43,284 bases of DNA from assembly GCA_022777205.1 (NCBI GenBank), contig JALFGP010000004.1, forward strand, positions 1-43,284. Reading direction: 5' to 3'. The notes beneath the pieces are model-generated. The model was not told where the DNA came from. It searched no databases and saw only the letters and a program-made list of their open reading frames with translations. Shown one piece after another: positions 16,512 through 26,271 of the stretch; position 1 is the stretch's first letter, and every line of letters starts with the position of its first letter. The DNA comes from Rikenellaceae bacterium (GTDB lineage Bacteria; Bacteroidota; Bacteroidia; Bacteroidales; UBA932). The position numbers and the translations under genes are program-made.

Positions 16512-18923
16512 ATGCAGAATGGAACGACAAGTATTTTCGAAGGGCTGAATCCGGTCCAGAAACAGGCAGTTGAATGTACCGCAGGACCGGTGCTGATTGT
16601 GGCGGGAGCAGGGTCCGGGAAGACGCGCGTGCTGACCTGCAGAATTGCGAATATACTCCAAAGCGGCTGTGCCCCGGAGAGGATTCTCGCCCTGACTTTC
16701 ACCAACAAGGCGGCGAAGGAAATGAAGGAGAGAATCGCGCTGATGGTGGGTGCAAGAGCCGCCAGAAAGCTCTATATGGGCACCTTCCACTCCGTTTTCA
16801 TACGTCTTCTCAGGGTCTATGCCGCCCAAATAGGATATAAGAGTGACTTCACCATTTACGACACAGACGACTCCCAAAGGCTCATCAAGACCTGCATCAA
16901 GGAACTCCAGCTGGACGACAAGGTCTATAAGCCCAAGGACGTGCAGTCCCGCATCTCCTATGCCAAGAACAACCTGATTACAGCGGCCAAATACCGTGAG
17001 AGTCCCGCTGCAATAGACCAGGACCGCAAGCGCAAAATGCCGCGTATCAATGAGATATATGCCCTTTACGCACAAAAGTGCATACAGTCCGGGGTGATGG
17101 ATTTCGACGATGTGCTGCTGAATATGAACATACTCCTGAGGGACAGTCCCGACTCTTGCGCGGAAATCTCCGGAATGTTCGACTATATACTGGTGGACGA
17201 GTATCAGGATACGAATATGGCGCAGTACATCATCCTGAAAAGGCTCGCAGCAGTGCATCACAACCTCTGCGTGGTGGGCGACGACTCCCAGTCCATCTAC
17301 GGTTTCCGAGGGGCAAGGGTCGAGAATATACTGAATTTCCGCAAGGACTATCCCGAGGCCAGGATTTTCCGCCTCGAACAGAACTACAGGTCCACGCAGA
17401 CCATAGTCAATGCCGCCAATTCCGTAATTGAGAAGAACTCGTCAAGGATTCCCAAAACCTGTTTTTCCAAGGGCGATGAAGGCGAGAAGATAAAACTGAT
17501 AAAGGCTTTCACGGAAACGGAAGAGGCTATGCTCACAGTATCGGCCATCCTTGGCATCATCCGCAGCGAATCGGCTCAGTATCAGGATTTTGCGATATTG
17601 TATAGGACCAATGCCCAGTCCCGTGCCCTGGAGGAGGCTCTCCGCAAGAGGAACGTGCCTTACAAGATTTTCTCAGGCAATTCATTCTATGAGAGGGCTG
17701 AAATCAGGGATGCGATGGCCTATCTCAAGCTGACGGTCAACATCAATGACGACGAGAGTTTCCGCCGCATCATAAACAAGCCTGCCAGGGGCATTGGAGA
17801 CACATCCGTGGTTGCTCTCACAGCTGCCGCACACGGACACGGAACTACACTTTTAAAGGCGGCTTATGAGGCGGATCTCGAGACTTACGGTCTGAAACCG
17901 GCCGCTGCGGCACGCATTAGGGGATTCTGCGATTTCATAGCAAAACTCTCTGTCAGGGCAGCCTCCGAGGATGCCTATACCATTGCAGACGAAGTGCTTA
18001 AGGGCAGCGGACTATGGCAATCCCTGAAAGCCGACACCTCCGTTGAGGGCCAGTCCAGATTTGCCAACCTTGAAGAATTGCTCAACGCGGTGAAACTGTA
18101 TATTGAGGACAGGAACGGGGAATATGCGGAGGATATGATTGCAGAAGAGCGGATTTCCTCTGCGGACGAACTCAAAGTTGAAGACTATCCCTTGGTGAGA
18201 TTGAGCGATTATCTTGAGAACGTGAGCCTTATAAGCGCTGCTGACGTGAGCGACGAAGAGTCGGCAAACAGGGTTGCACTGATGACCGTCCACACTTCAA
18301 AAGGGCTGGAATTCCCCTATGTTTTCATTGCCGGAATGGAGGAGAACCTCTTCCCTTCTGGCGGATGGCTGGCCCCGGAAAATGAAATAGAGGAGGAGAG
18401 GAGGCTGTTCTATGTGGCAGTGACCCGGGCCGAGAAGAGGGTGTCGATGTCGTTTGCCAAGACCAGGATGAGACACGGCAAGTCAGAGTCCAATGCTCCC
18501 AGCAGATTTCTCTATGAAATTGACAGTCAATACATTCTGAATCCTATCTCCAAGGATGAGGAAGAGGAGACCGGACTCGGGGGCGGAATATCCTTAGGCG
18601 GGTCAGGATTTGGCGGACGGTTTTCCTCTGAACGGGTTTCCTCAGGACGGTTTTCTTCGGGAGGGATTTCCCCGGCCGCAAATCCAGCCCGCAGACCGGA
18701 GGGCATTGCATCATCGCGACCTCTGGCTCCAAGTGCAGATTTCGTCCCTTCACCAGTGTCCGACCTGCGTGCAGGTCAAAGAATTGAGCACAATCGCTTC
18801 GGAGCAGGCACAATAAAGCAGCTCAGCGGAACGGCTCCCGATGTGAAAGCCGTCATAGAGTTCGACAATTTCGGAGAGAAGATTCTGCTCCTTAAATATG
18901 CAAAAGTGAGAATAACGGAATAG
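16512..18923 (+). CDS. uvrD: UvrD/PcrA-type DNA helicase
   Basis: An 803-residue superfamily 1A helicase. It has the Q motif LNPVQKQAV, Walker A GAGSGKTR, motif Ia TFTNKAAKEM and Walker B VDEYQDTN. Motif III is GDDSQSIYGFRGA, motif V MTVHTSKGLEFPYVF, and motif VI VAVTRAEKR. After a Gly/Ser/Phe-rich linker (about residues 690-735) comes a C-terminal Tudor-like part, RFGAGTIKQL, which in PcrA binds RNA polymerase. It unwinds DNA 3'-5' in nucleotide excision and mismatch repair. It is divergent from nqrA and convergent with the DUF47 gene, 6 bases away. Confidence 0.95.
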   Translation: MQNGTTSIFEGLNPVQKQAVECTAGPVLIVAGAGSGKTRVLTCRIANILQSGCAPERILALTFTNKAAKEMKERIALMVGARAARKLYMGTFHSVFIRLLRVYAAQIGYKSDFTIYDTDDSQRLIKTCIKELQLDDKVYKPKDVQSRISYAKNNLITAAKYRESPAAIDQDRKRKMPRINEIYALYAQKCIQSGVMDFDDVLLNMNILLRDSPDSCAEISGMFDYILVDEYQDTNMAQYIILKRLAAVHHNLCVVGDDSQSIYGFRGARVENILNFRKDYPEARIFRLEQNYRSTQTIVNAANSVIEKNSSRIPKTCFSKGDEGEKIKLIKAFTETEEAMLTVSAILGIIRSESAQYQDFAILYRTNAQSRALEEALRKRNVPYKIFSGNSFYERAEIRDAMAYLKLTVNINDDESFRRIINKPARGIGDTSVVALTAAAHGHGTTLLKAAYEADLETYGLKPAAAARIRGFCDFIAKLSVRAASEDAYTIADEVLKGSGLWQSLKADTSVEGQSRFANLEELLNAVKLYIEDRNGEYAEDMIAEERISSADELKVEDYPLVRLSDYLENVSLISAADVSDEESANRVALMTVHTSKGLEFPYVFIAGMEENLFPSGGWLAPENEIEEERRLFYVAVTRAEKRVSMSFAKTRMRHGKSESNAPSRFLYEIDSQYILNPISKDEEEETGLGGGISLGGSGFGGRFSSERVSSGRFSSGGISPAANPARRPEGIASSRPLAPSADFVPSPVSDLRAGQRIEHNRFGAGTIKQLSGTAPDVKAVIEFDNFGEKILLLKYAKVRITE

Positions 18924-18929
18924 GCCCTG

Positions 18930-19577
18930 CTATTTGTCCAGATACTTGAGAAGAATCATACGGACAGTGTCCGAGATGCGCTTGGCTGTGTCGGAAGTTT
19001 CTTCAAGGACCTCGGCTATGTTCTTGTATTTCATAAGCTCAATCGGGTCGCTTTCATTCTGGAAGATATAGCCCACATACTCTTCGTAGGCCTCGTCTGC
19101 CAGATGCTCCAGCTCCGTAATGCGGTCACACTGGGCGCTTATGCGGTCTATATTGTTGCAGAAATCGTTCATATAGCCCACCATATCCCCGAGGGCATCC
19201 GCACTGGACATAATATAGTTTGCCAAGTCCTCGATATGGCTGTCGATGCGCTTCGGAAAATACAACAGGATGGATTTGGCAGCCGAATTGATTTTGTCCA
19301 TAAAGTCGTCGGCAGTCATCGCAATGGTCTGAAGGTCGGAACGGCTCACTGCCATCAATCTGCCTTCGTTCAGTTCCTCATATATTAAGGTAAGGAGGTC
19401 GTCCGCCTGCACTTCATAACTCTTGATCTTGTTCTCGCAGTTGAACCACTCGTCCTTGTCGGTGGTCTGCATCATCCTCACAAGCACGGCTGATGCCGCC
19501 TTGATGTACTCCGCCTGTTTGAGATAAAGCGGCAAAACCTTGATCTTCTTTGCAAAAATTTTCCTGAATAGGTTCAT
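18930..19577 (-). CDS. DUF47 (PhoU-like) phosphate transport regulator
   Basis: I start at the ATG at 19577 (MNLFRKIFAKKIK, 215 residues). The longer frame's TTG at 19599-19601 lies inside the -7 box and cannot be translated. The protein is all helical, with acidic metal-binding patches such as YEVQADDL and ITELEHLADEAYEEY, typical of the PhoU/DUF47 fold. Relatives are normally next to a PiT low-affinity phosphate transporter and modulate it. Here no transporter gene adjoins it, so it is an orphan in this window. Function is inferred from the family. Confidence 0.85.
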   Translation of the reverse strand: MNLFRKIFAKKIKVLPLYLKQAEYIKAASAVLVRMMQTTDKDEWFNCENKIKSYEVQADDLLTLIYEELNEGRLMAVSRSDLQTIAMTADDFMDKINSAAKSILLYFPKRIDSHIEDLANYIMSSADALGDMVGYMNDFCNNIDRISAQCDRITELEHLADEAYEEYVGYIFQNESDPIELMKYKNIAEVLEETSDTAKRISDTVRMILLKYLDK

Positions 19578-19598
19578 AACGTCAATACGAAAATTGTC

Positions 19599-19606
19599 CA
19601 AATATA
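19599..19606 (-). promoter_or_regulatory. -7 box of the DUF47 gene
   Basis: CAAATATA on the plus strand reads TATATTTG on the minus strand, 21 bases before the ATG at 19577. It fixes the start choice for that gene. Confidence 0.65.
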
Positions 19607-19669
19607 GCGATTTCGGATGAACGATATGAAAATTTTTGATGGATTCGTATAAAAATCGTGTTTTTTTTC

Positions 19670-19708
19670 ATCAATTGCGCGATTAATTGATTTGAAAGCA
19701 TAGTTTTG
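19670..19708 (+). promoter_or_regulatory. Promoter and palindrome before the fimbrial gene cluster
   Basis: TAGTTTTG (19701-19708) fits TAnnTTTG and lies 23 bases before the ATG at 19732. Just upstream, ATCAATT (19670-19676) and AATTGAT (19685-19691) form an inverted repeat where the -33 region would be, a plausible operator. The upstream TTG (19675-19677) is 23 bases from the box, so the -33 element is weak. Confidence 0.5.
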
Positions 19709-19731
19709 CCGCCGAAAAATTTGACGCGACT

Positions 19732-20829
19732 ATGAAATTGTTACGAACATACTTTCCATTTTCACACCGGGGCCGGTTCTCTTTCGAAGGTTGCTTTAAT
19801 CGGGGCTTCTGCTCTATGCTACCTGTTCTTCTATGTTTTGCTTGCTCGCCGGCCCTTTTCTTTTCCTGCACCTACGGTCAGGATATGACCACTGATGGAA
19901 ACATTATACAGACAACGGAAATATCATTCCCTTTCGGAAAATCCGGAACAGAGGAGATTGGAATTGACTGCTGCCAGGTTCTCATATTCGACAACGACAC
20001 TCACAAAAGGCTGGATTCAAGACTGTTTTTCAATATGGACGAAGCTCTGGACGGTAAACTGGAAGCCACTTCCGGGACTGGAGAGAAAATAATTGTGCTG
20101 CTGTGCAACCTCCCGGAGAAAATTCCGGAGTGGGAAGATGTGCTGAACATCAAGGCTCTGGGGAAAGTCTCAGTTGCGCTGGAGAACGAAAGTTTCCGAA
20201 GGCCCGTCCTCAGCGGGTGCGCAGATTTCGTGGCCGGTGAAACGGTCAGGGTCGAGCTGAGGCCACTGACGGCGAGAATCAGGCTGAGGGAAATCTGCTG
20301 CGACTTCAGGGGCACTGCCTATGCTTTTGAAAACATCAAAGACGTCCGGGTCTATCTCACAAATGTCAATGCCGACAGCGGGCTGATTCCCCGGGATACC
20401 GATTTCGGGACGGGAACCACCGGTCAGCGTTATCTGAACAACGGAGGTCTGAGTCTGCCGGACTGCTCCGGATTCCGCGAAAAGGGGCTCATCTTCCGGG
20501 AACTGGGAAAGGATGTGGGTATGGATCCCGTACAGGCCGGACTCGATTTTCTGTGCTATGCCAACACCAACACTGAGGAAGCCTTCGGACGCCCCCTCAC
20601 AAGGCTGGTTATAGAGGGCAAAATAGCCGGGAAGACCTGGTACTGGCCCATTGACCTCTGCAAGATGGCGGACGGAGGCATAAAGCCGGGAGAGAATTAT
20701 GACATCAGGCTCAAACTGCTCCGGACCGGCACGGACAACCCCGACACGCCAGTCAGACTGAAAGATGGAGAAATTAAACTGGAGATTGAACAATGGAACG
20801 AAAAGGAAAAGTATCCGGTGTATTTCTGA
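19732..20829 (+). CDS. Fimbrial-type lipoprotein, FimB/Mfa2-like (first of three)
   Basis: The 365-residue protein has a hydrophobic leader ending ALFFSC, where Cys 46 would be lipidated by signal peptidase II. The leader is long, so Met 29 (ATG at 19816) could be the true start. The mature part shows the fimbrillin pattern: an early strand with CQVLIFDNDT, then a core LRPLTARIRLREI followed by VRVYLTNVNA. This matches the FimA/Mfa1 and FimB/Mfa2 superfamily of Bacteroidales. Such proteins form or anchor type V fimbriae at the cell surface. Its end overlaps the next gene by 37 bases, so the three genes are one operon. Exact role is not determinable. Confidence 0.7.
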   Translation: MKLLRTYFPFSHRGRFSFEGCFNRGFCSMLPVLLCFACSPALFFSCTYGQDMTTDGNIIQTTEISFPFGKSGTEEIGIDCCQVLIFDNDTHKRLDSRLFFNMDEALDGKLEATSGTGEKIIVLLCNLPEKIPEWEDVLNIKALGKVSVALENESFRRPVLSGCADFVAGETVRVELRPLTARIRLREICCDFRGTAYAFENIKDVRVYLTNVNADSGLIPRDTDFGTGTTGQRYLNNGGLSLPDCSGFREKGLIFRELGKDVGMDPVQAGLDFLCYANTNTEEAFGRPLTRLVIEGKIAGKTWYWPIDLCKMADGGIKPGENYDIRLKLLRTGTDNPDTPVRLKDGEIKLEIEQWNEKEKYPVYF

Positions 20830-22094
20830 ACCGAAAGAAAGCGATCAAAAGGGAAACCTTTTTTTACATTTTGTGTTTATTGGATGTCTGCGGCTGCACG
20901 GCTGTCGGATATGACACCTGTGCAACTGTGGACATTGTTCTTTCCACGGCTGAAATACACTCCAAGGCATCCTCGCCAGACGAGACCAGCATCAGAGATG
21001 CCAATATCTTCATTTTTTCGGGCTCGGACTTTCTGGAGAAAACTGCCTACATACAAAGGGACAGATACAGCGTCTCCCTTGTGGAAGGGCGGGATTACAG
21101 CATTTATGTATGTGCCAATTTCGGCTACCCGCTGAAGATTGCAAGCAAGGCAGAACTGGAAGAACTCACATTCCACCTCGCCCACCCCGGAGACTTCTCC
21201 GGAGGCATTCCCCTTGGCGGAAGTGTCGAGCACACAAGGCCCTCAGGAGAAATTACCATACCCCTACGGCGGCTCTGCTCGAAAATCAGCATAGCTGTAG
21301 ACAGAAGCCTATTGAACCAGGATGTGAGAATGAGAATCAGCTCGCTTGAGATAGGCAATTGTCCCCGCTATTGCAAGGTTTTCAAGCCTTCGGGAGTTGA
21401 AGACGGAGACGGGTGCTTTCCTGTCGGGTTCAGGAGAGACTATCTGGAATGTGAAGGGATGAACAGCATTGACAGCAAAGGCCTAAGCCAAGAGGTGAGC
21501 CTCTATATGCTGGAAAATCTTCAGGGGGACTTTCCGGGAACGCCGGCATCGGACCGGGAAAAAGTCCTGCCAGAGAATCATCCTCTGGCAAAGGTCTGTT
21601 CCTATGTTGAACTCGGAGTTGAATATGAATCCGAATACAGTCACACTGCGGGAGGACTGCTGAAATACCGGTTTTATATCGGGAACGGTCTTAAGGATTT
21701 GAATGTGGAGAGGAACTGCCACTACCACATCACGGTGACCCCCAGAGGCAGCGGCATCGGGGAGAACAGCTGGAGGGTTGACAAGACATCGCTGGTCACC
21801 CGTACTGTTTTCAAGATGGAGCCGGAGGGCTATCTGGAGGCTGAGGTGGGAGACGAAATCCACGTCCGATGCACCTGGTCCCCGGAATGGGCCCCGTTCT
21901 ACTGCAGCGATGAAGAATTGGAGGAAGACCGCTCAAGGGGTATTTACGAATATGTCAAAGATGAGGACGGAAAGGGTGTCAGACTGAAAATCACCGGGTA
22001 CGGGACCGGTATGGTATATATGAGCGCAGGAGAGCCGGTCAATGAGGCAGGACTGCTCTACATTCACGTTAAAAACAAAGAAGAACAGCTATGA
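20793..22094 (+). CDS. Fimbrial-type lipoprotein with DUF4906-like domain (second)
   Basis: The 433-residue protein begins MERKGKVSGVFLN; a hydrophobic stretch ends in LLDVCGC, a lipobox-like site. Later segments ANIFIFSGSDF, IPLRRLCSKISIAV and SSLEIGNCPRYC match the pattern of DUF4906 and fimbrillin-like proteins: a name-strand, then an Arg-rich core, then a short strand before a loop. An Ig-like C-terminal part follows (about residues 335-430). It overlaps the upstream gene by 37 bases and the downstream one by 4 (ATGA). It is likely an accessory or tip fimbrial subunit; this is inference. Confidence 0.68.
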   Translation: MERKGKVSGVFLNRKKAIKRETFFYILCLLDVCGCTAVGYDTCATVDIVLSTAEIHSKASSPDETSIRDANIFIFSGSDFLEKTAYIQRDRYSVSLVEGRDYSIYVCANFGYPLKIASKAELEELTFHLAHPGDFSGGIPLGGSVEHTRPSGEITIPLRRLCSKISIAVDRSLLNQDVRMRISSLEIGNCPRYCKVFKPSGVEDGDGCFPVGFRRDYLECEGMNSIDSKGLSQEVSLYMLENLQGDFPGTPASDREKVLPENHPLAKVCSYVELGVEYESEYSHTAGGLLKYRFYIGNGLKDLNVERNCHYHITVTPRGSGIGENSWRVDKTSLVTRTVFKMEPEGYLEAEVGDEIHVRCTWSPEWAPFYCSDEELEEDRSRGIYEYVKDEDGKGVRLKITGYGTGMVYMSAGEPVNEAGLLYIHVKNKEEQL

Positions 22095-25000
22095 TGAAAT
22101 CACCATATTTGGCAGCATTCGCGGCATTGCTGTACATTTCCTGCAGTATGGAAATTGATAATATGCCTGCAATCTCAGACGGCACCCGGACCCGGGAAGT
22201 GCAAATCAATTTTCTGGTGGACAATGGAGCCACCAAATCATCTCTGTTTACCGATGGGGGAATCCGGGACCTGAACCTGTATGTATGGAAAGACGGAGCA
22301 CTTGCGGCGCACCATTATTATGAAAGACTCGAGGAAGCCGTAAGACTGCAGTTGGTCAAAGGCGGAAATTATTCGGTCTATGCCATTGCCAATATGGGTG
22401 GGAACATTGAACCGCACAGCTCAGGCTGGGAAAAGGACGAGACTTCGATGCAGAGTCTGGAAGTGGATTTCCCCGATGAGGATGCCGTCAGGGGATTCTG
22501 TCCCTTCGCGGGATTCACCAGGGAGTGGAAAGTGGGAGATGCCGGGGCACTCAATCTGAGAATGGAAAGAATCGTGAGCCGGATAAGAGTCCGTTTCTGC
22601 CCGGACAAAGCCCTGAGCGGCTCCGACATCAGAATAACCGGAATAAGATTAAAGGATGCACCGGCGAACATGAAGCCTTTCAGGCGGGGAAACCGGGCCG
22701 TGGAGGGCAATCTCAAGAACGGGGATTCGGCAAGCGCAGAAGACCTGGAGATAGTGAACCGAGGCGGAGAAGTGGACTTTTATGTCTATGAGAACTGCTG
22801 GGGCGACCTGCTGCCCGGCAATCAGGACCAGAAGAAGAAAACACCCGAATACACCGACGGACAAAAAGGGCCGACATACATTGAAGTGGAGTGCTGCTTC
22901 GGTTCGGGGAAAATGCTGGACGGCGGGTTGCTCTACCGGATTTACCCGGGCAAGGACGACACTGGCAATTTCGACCTTGAACGCAACACCACCTGTGCAG
23001 TCTCGCTCTTCGCCTCCGGGGAAGGCCTGGACGAACTGAGCTGGAGGATTGAAAGGGACTTTTCTTACAACAATTTCCTTTCGGACTGTGAAATCGTTCA
23101 GGGACACGAACTTGACGGACTCTATATGGGAGAGGTCTTCCGGGCGCGGATCTGCAATATCGACCAGTCGGTGATAGACTATTTCGGACAGAACTTGGAG
23201 GATATGTCCCGCAACATCATATTCCGCTGTCTGGACGCTGACGGAGTCTCTGATGACCCGGTAACATTCACTGTTGCTGAACCCGATCCAGAGGGCGGAA
23301 TTGAAGTGAGAGGCCTGTGCCGACGCCCCTGCACGGCATCCTCCCTGTGGATATGCGACTCAGACGGGAATCCCCTCACCAGGACAGGCGGGGAAGTGAC
23401 AGTGACGGCTCCCAAACTTGTGGTGACGGATACTCTTGAGAGCGTGCGACCGGAAGACCTGGACTATGAACCGGTTGTGAAAATCAACGGAGAGACAAAG
23501 CAGATGGGAGTATTCCTCTGCGACACACTCGGACAGAACCTCCTGTCGGAAAGTGCGGCCTGTTATGGCTTCGACAGCTCTGTGTTCAATTTTTCCGTCC
23601 GGAACAACGCCTCCAGATGGGCCGCTGCTGAAAAGGCCGGATGCATACAAATCTCCCTGGATAGGGATCTGAGGGCAGACAGCGGCAAACTGGAGGGCCA
23701 GGCTGCATTCAGACTGGAGGTGGGCATACGCAACGACGGAGAAAGTCACGAAGCCATACTTGACCTCTGGGATATGACCCTGCCATTGAGCCTTCTGGAA
23801 GTCGATCTTTCCGATGCCAAGGCCGGACTCAAAAATTACAGCCACTACAGCATCTCCCACTATCCTTTCACGGTTTATCTGTGTGACGGCGCCTTCGGAG
23901 GATGGGAAATGGCGCAAGAGTTGGAAGTACCTGCCAATAAAATCTTCCTTGTCGTGGAGAACAAATCCGCATTATCATTCTCCCTGACCCATATCACACT
24001 GGCCGAGAAGGGGAAAAACGACAAACTAAGTTCCAGCATCTGTTCGAACAGAATGAAATTCTATCTGTACAACTGTCCTTCAGACTTGAAGCTTCCCGAA
24101 ACTTTATACCTGATTTTCAATGAAATGACTTTCAGGGACAATCACGACTTCACAGCAGACGGCGGCACAGTCTATGAAAAAGACGGGAAGTATATTCTGG
24201 TATCCGAAAACAATTACGACAGGTTGCAGACAGCCGTATGCAGGGCCACAGTAGAGTATTCCCACAGAAATTTCGGATATATTATGGAAAGCGGGGCCTC
24301 TATAAGTTCCAATTACTCCATCAATGACGGAATCAGGGTGATGACAGACCTGCGCTCGGACGAAGGCAGAACCATAAACTACGATTTCAAGGTCCTGCTG
24401 GAAGACGGAAGTATGCAGTGTTCATACGTTTATGACTGTTATCCTCTGAAATGGACCACCTGTTTGTCCAACGGGGAAAAAATCTCAGACGGGTATAAGT
24501 CCTACAACCGCAAGGAGGGCTACAAGGATTATCCGGATGTGAATCCCCAGACCATATCCCGCCTTCTGAAAAACGGAGTGGATGTCAAATACGGAATAGG
24601 AAGTGCCGACACTGCCCACCCGTATTACTATATGAGTGTGTCACGCCCCATAAGCAAGAGCAAAATGTCGATGACATATGTATGCGACGGATTATGTATC
24701 ACACACGTCAACGGGGTCAAGAGGGATCCGGTCTGGAACTATCCGCAGTGGCGCTATTCCGGCACTTATTCAGAGAATTACACCCACACCGGATGGAAGA
24801 ATCTCACTGCAGACAATATGTATTACAGTTTCAGCACAATGTACAACACTCTTTACAACGATTCTGAAAGCTGGTACGGACACGCAAAGAAGTGGCAGCA
24901 CCACTCCCATCCAAGATATGCAACACTGAATCTCGTGTGGGATTTTCCGCAAGACACCGGGCTCCTGTACAACTTCACCTTCGAACCCGTGAATGTGGTT

Positions 25001-25117
25001 TATGACAACAGCGGCTACTCCCCGACCTGGGACTCCAACCCCTACACGGTCGAAACCAAAGTCAATCTCAAGTCCACGTGCGAAAAGCTGCCCTACCAGA
25101 TGATTGTTCTCAGATGA
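22091..25117 (+). CDS. Large DUF4906-type fimbrial or adhesin lipoprotein (third)
   Basis: The 1008-residue protein starts MMKSPYLAAFAALLYISCS, a lipoprotein signal with Cys 18 as likely lipid site. The N-terminal 320 residues repeat the fimbrillin/DUF4906 pattern (IRDLNLYVWKDG, LRMERIVSRIRVRF, IRLKDAPANM). The remaining two thirds are strand-rich, with no known catalytic motif. The end, NPYTVETKV through YQMIVLR, is important because a homologous tail lies at 41997-42087. The size and its place as last gene in the operon suggest a tip adhesin. No major fimbrillin gene or recombinase lies in the window. Confidence 0.65.
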   Translation: MMKSPYLAAFAALLYISCSMEIDNMPAISDGTRTREVQINFLVDNGATKSSLFTDGGIRDLNLYVWKDGALAAHHYYERLEEAVRLQLVKGGNYSVYAIANMGGNIEPHSSGWEKDETSMQSLEVDFPDEDAVRGFCPFAGFTREWKVGDAGALNLRMERIVSRIRVRFCPDKALSGSDIRITGIRLKDAPANMKPFRRGNRAVEGNLKNGDSASAEDLEIVNRGGEVDFYVYENCWGDLLPGNQDQKKKTPEYTDGQKGPTYIEVECCFGSGKMLDGGLLYRIYPGKDDTGNFDLERNTTCAVSLFASGEGLDELSWRIERDFSYNNFLSDCEIVQGHELDGLYMGEVFRARICNIDQSVIDYFGQNLEDMSRNIIFRCLDADGVSDDPVTFTVAEPDPEGGIEVRGLCRRPCTASSLWICDSDGNPLTRTGGEVTVTAPKLVVTDTLESVRPEDLDYEPVVKINGETKQMGVFLCDTLGQNLLSESAACYGFDSSVFNFSVRNNASRWAAAEKAGCIQISLDRDLRADSGKLEGQAAFRLEVGIRNDGESHEAILDLWDMTLPLSLLEVDLSDAKAGLKNYSHYSISHYPFTVYLCDGAFGGWEMAQELEVPANKIFLVVENKSALSFSLTHITLAEKGKNDKLSSSICSNRMKFYLYNCPSDLKLPETLYLIFNEMTFRDNHDFTADGGTVYEKDGKYILVSENNYDRLQTAVCRATVEYSHRNFGYIMESGASISSNYSINDGIRVMTDLRSDEGRTINYDFKVLLEDGSMQCSYVYDCYPLKWTTCLSNGEKISDGYKSYNRKEGYKDYPDVNPQTISRLLKNGVDVKYGIGSADTAHPYYYMSVSRPISKSKMSMTYVCDGLCITHVNGVKRDPVWNYPQWRYSGTYSENYTHTGWKNLTADNMYYSFSTMYNTLYNDSESWYGHAKKWQHHSHPRYATLNLVWDFPQDTGLLYNFTFEPVNVVYDNSGYSPTWDSNPYTVETKVNLKSTCEKLPYQMIVLR

Positions 25118-25170
25118 GCCGGCCCCCACTTTTGCAAAACCTGAAACCGCTCCGGAAAATCACTCCCCCT

Positions 25171-26271
25171 TCAGTCCTCAAACTGAGTCATATCAGAAGA
25201 ATACCTCCTCCACTTGTCAATCAGCAAGGTCATATCCTCAGGTAGCGGAGAATCGAATCGTATGGGCTTTCCGGTGCGGGGATGAATGAATCCCAGAGTC
25301 TTGGCGTGGAGGGCCTGACGAGGCAGAATCTCGAAACAATTGCGGATGAAACGGGTGTATTTGGCATAGATGGTACCCTTGCGGATTTGATTGCCGTCGT
25401 AGCGGTCATCATTGAAAAGCGGATGGCCTATATAATTCATATGCACCCTGATTTGATGGGTACGCCCTGTTTCAAGCACACATTCCACCACAGTCACGAA
25501 TCCGAAACGTTCCAACACCCTGTAATGGGTAATCGCAGTTTTGCCCTGGCTGCCGTCCGGAAAAACCTTGAATCTGAGCCTGTCAGCCGGGTCCCTGCCT
25601 ATATTGCCCTCGATGGTACCCTCATCCTCGGCTATGTTGCCCCAGACCACCGCCACGTACTTTCTCTCTATGGAATGGACAAAAAACTGTTTTGCAAGGT
25701 CCAGCTGTGCCTCGTCATTTTTCGCCACCACCAGCAGTCCGGAGGTGTCCTTGTCTATGCGGTGCACCAGCACTCCCATCCTTTCATCCTGTGCATCAGG
25801 ACCTTGAGATATGCCCAGATGGAAAGCTAAAGCATTCACAAGCGTGCCTTGGAAATGTCCGTGACCGGGATGCACCACCATTCCGGCAGGCTTGTTCACT
25901 ACCAGCAGGTCCTCGTCTTCATAGACTATATCGAGAGGAATGTCCTCAGGCAGAATTTCCAGTCCCCGCCTCTGATACGGCATCACAAACTTTATGACAT
26001 CCCCCGGACGCACGATGCAGTTGGCCTTCGCCACCCTGTCATTCACCCTGATGTATTCCTTCTTGATTGCCAGCTGGATACGATGCCTGGAGGTGTATTC
26101 CATATGCGAAGCGAGGTATTTGTCCACCCTCACCGGAGTCTGGCCGTCGGACACGTCGAAACGGTAATGCTCGAACATTCCGTCCTGACCGGCATCCGCA
26201 TCCTCCATCTCCTCGGCCGAGGCCTGGTCCACATCCTCCCAGTCGCAGAATTTGTCGTCGTTCAGATTCAT
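25171..26271 (-). CDS. rluD: Ribosomal large subunit pseudouridine synthase, RluD-like
   Basis: The 366-residue protein has an acidic N-terminal extension (about residues 1-40) and an S4-like RNA-binding domain (VRVDKYLASHM, IRVNDRVAK). The catalytic domain has the signature HRIDKDTSGLL, whose Asp attacks uridine, plus VVNKPAGMVVHPG, FGFVTVVEC and GRTHQIRVH. RluD makes pseudouridines in helix 69 of 23S rRNA; the family also includes RluC and RluA, so substrate is inferred. It overlaps the upstream PASTA gene by four bases (ATGA). Confidence 0.93.
   Translation of the reverse strand: MNLNDDKFCDWEDVDQASAEEMEDADAGQDGMFEHYRFDVSDGQTPVRVDKYLASHMEYTSRHRIQLAIKKEYIRVNDRVAKANCIVRPGDVIKFVMPYQRRGLEILPEDIPLDIVYEDEDLLVVNKPAGMVVHPGHGHFQGTLVNALAFHLGISQGPDAQDERMGVLVHRIDKDTSGLLVVAKNDEAQLDLAKQFFVHSIERKYVAVVWGNIAEDEGTIEGNIGRDPADRLRFKVFPDGSQGKTAITHYRVLERFGFVTVVECVLETGRTHQIRVHMNYIGHPLFNDDRYDGNQIRKGTIYAKYTRFIRNCFEILPRQALHAKTLGFIHPRTGKPIRFDSPLPEDMTLLIDKWRRYSSDMTQFED

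Noticed and set aside
16386..17261. Upstream extension of the nqrA frame, making a 743-residue protein
   Set aside because: The extra part is antisense to the conserved uvrD gene, starts before the nqr promoter, and NqrA begins normally at MSNNIYLKKG (16385).
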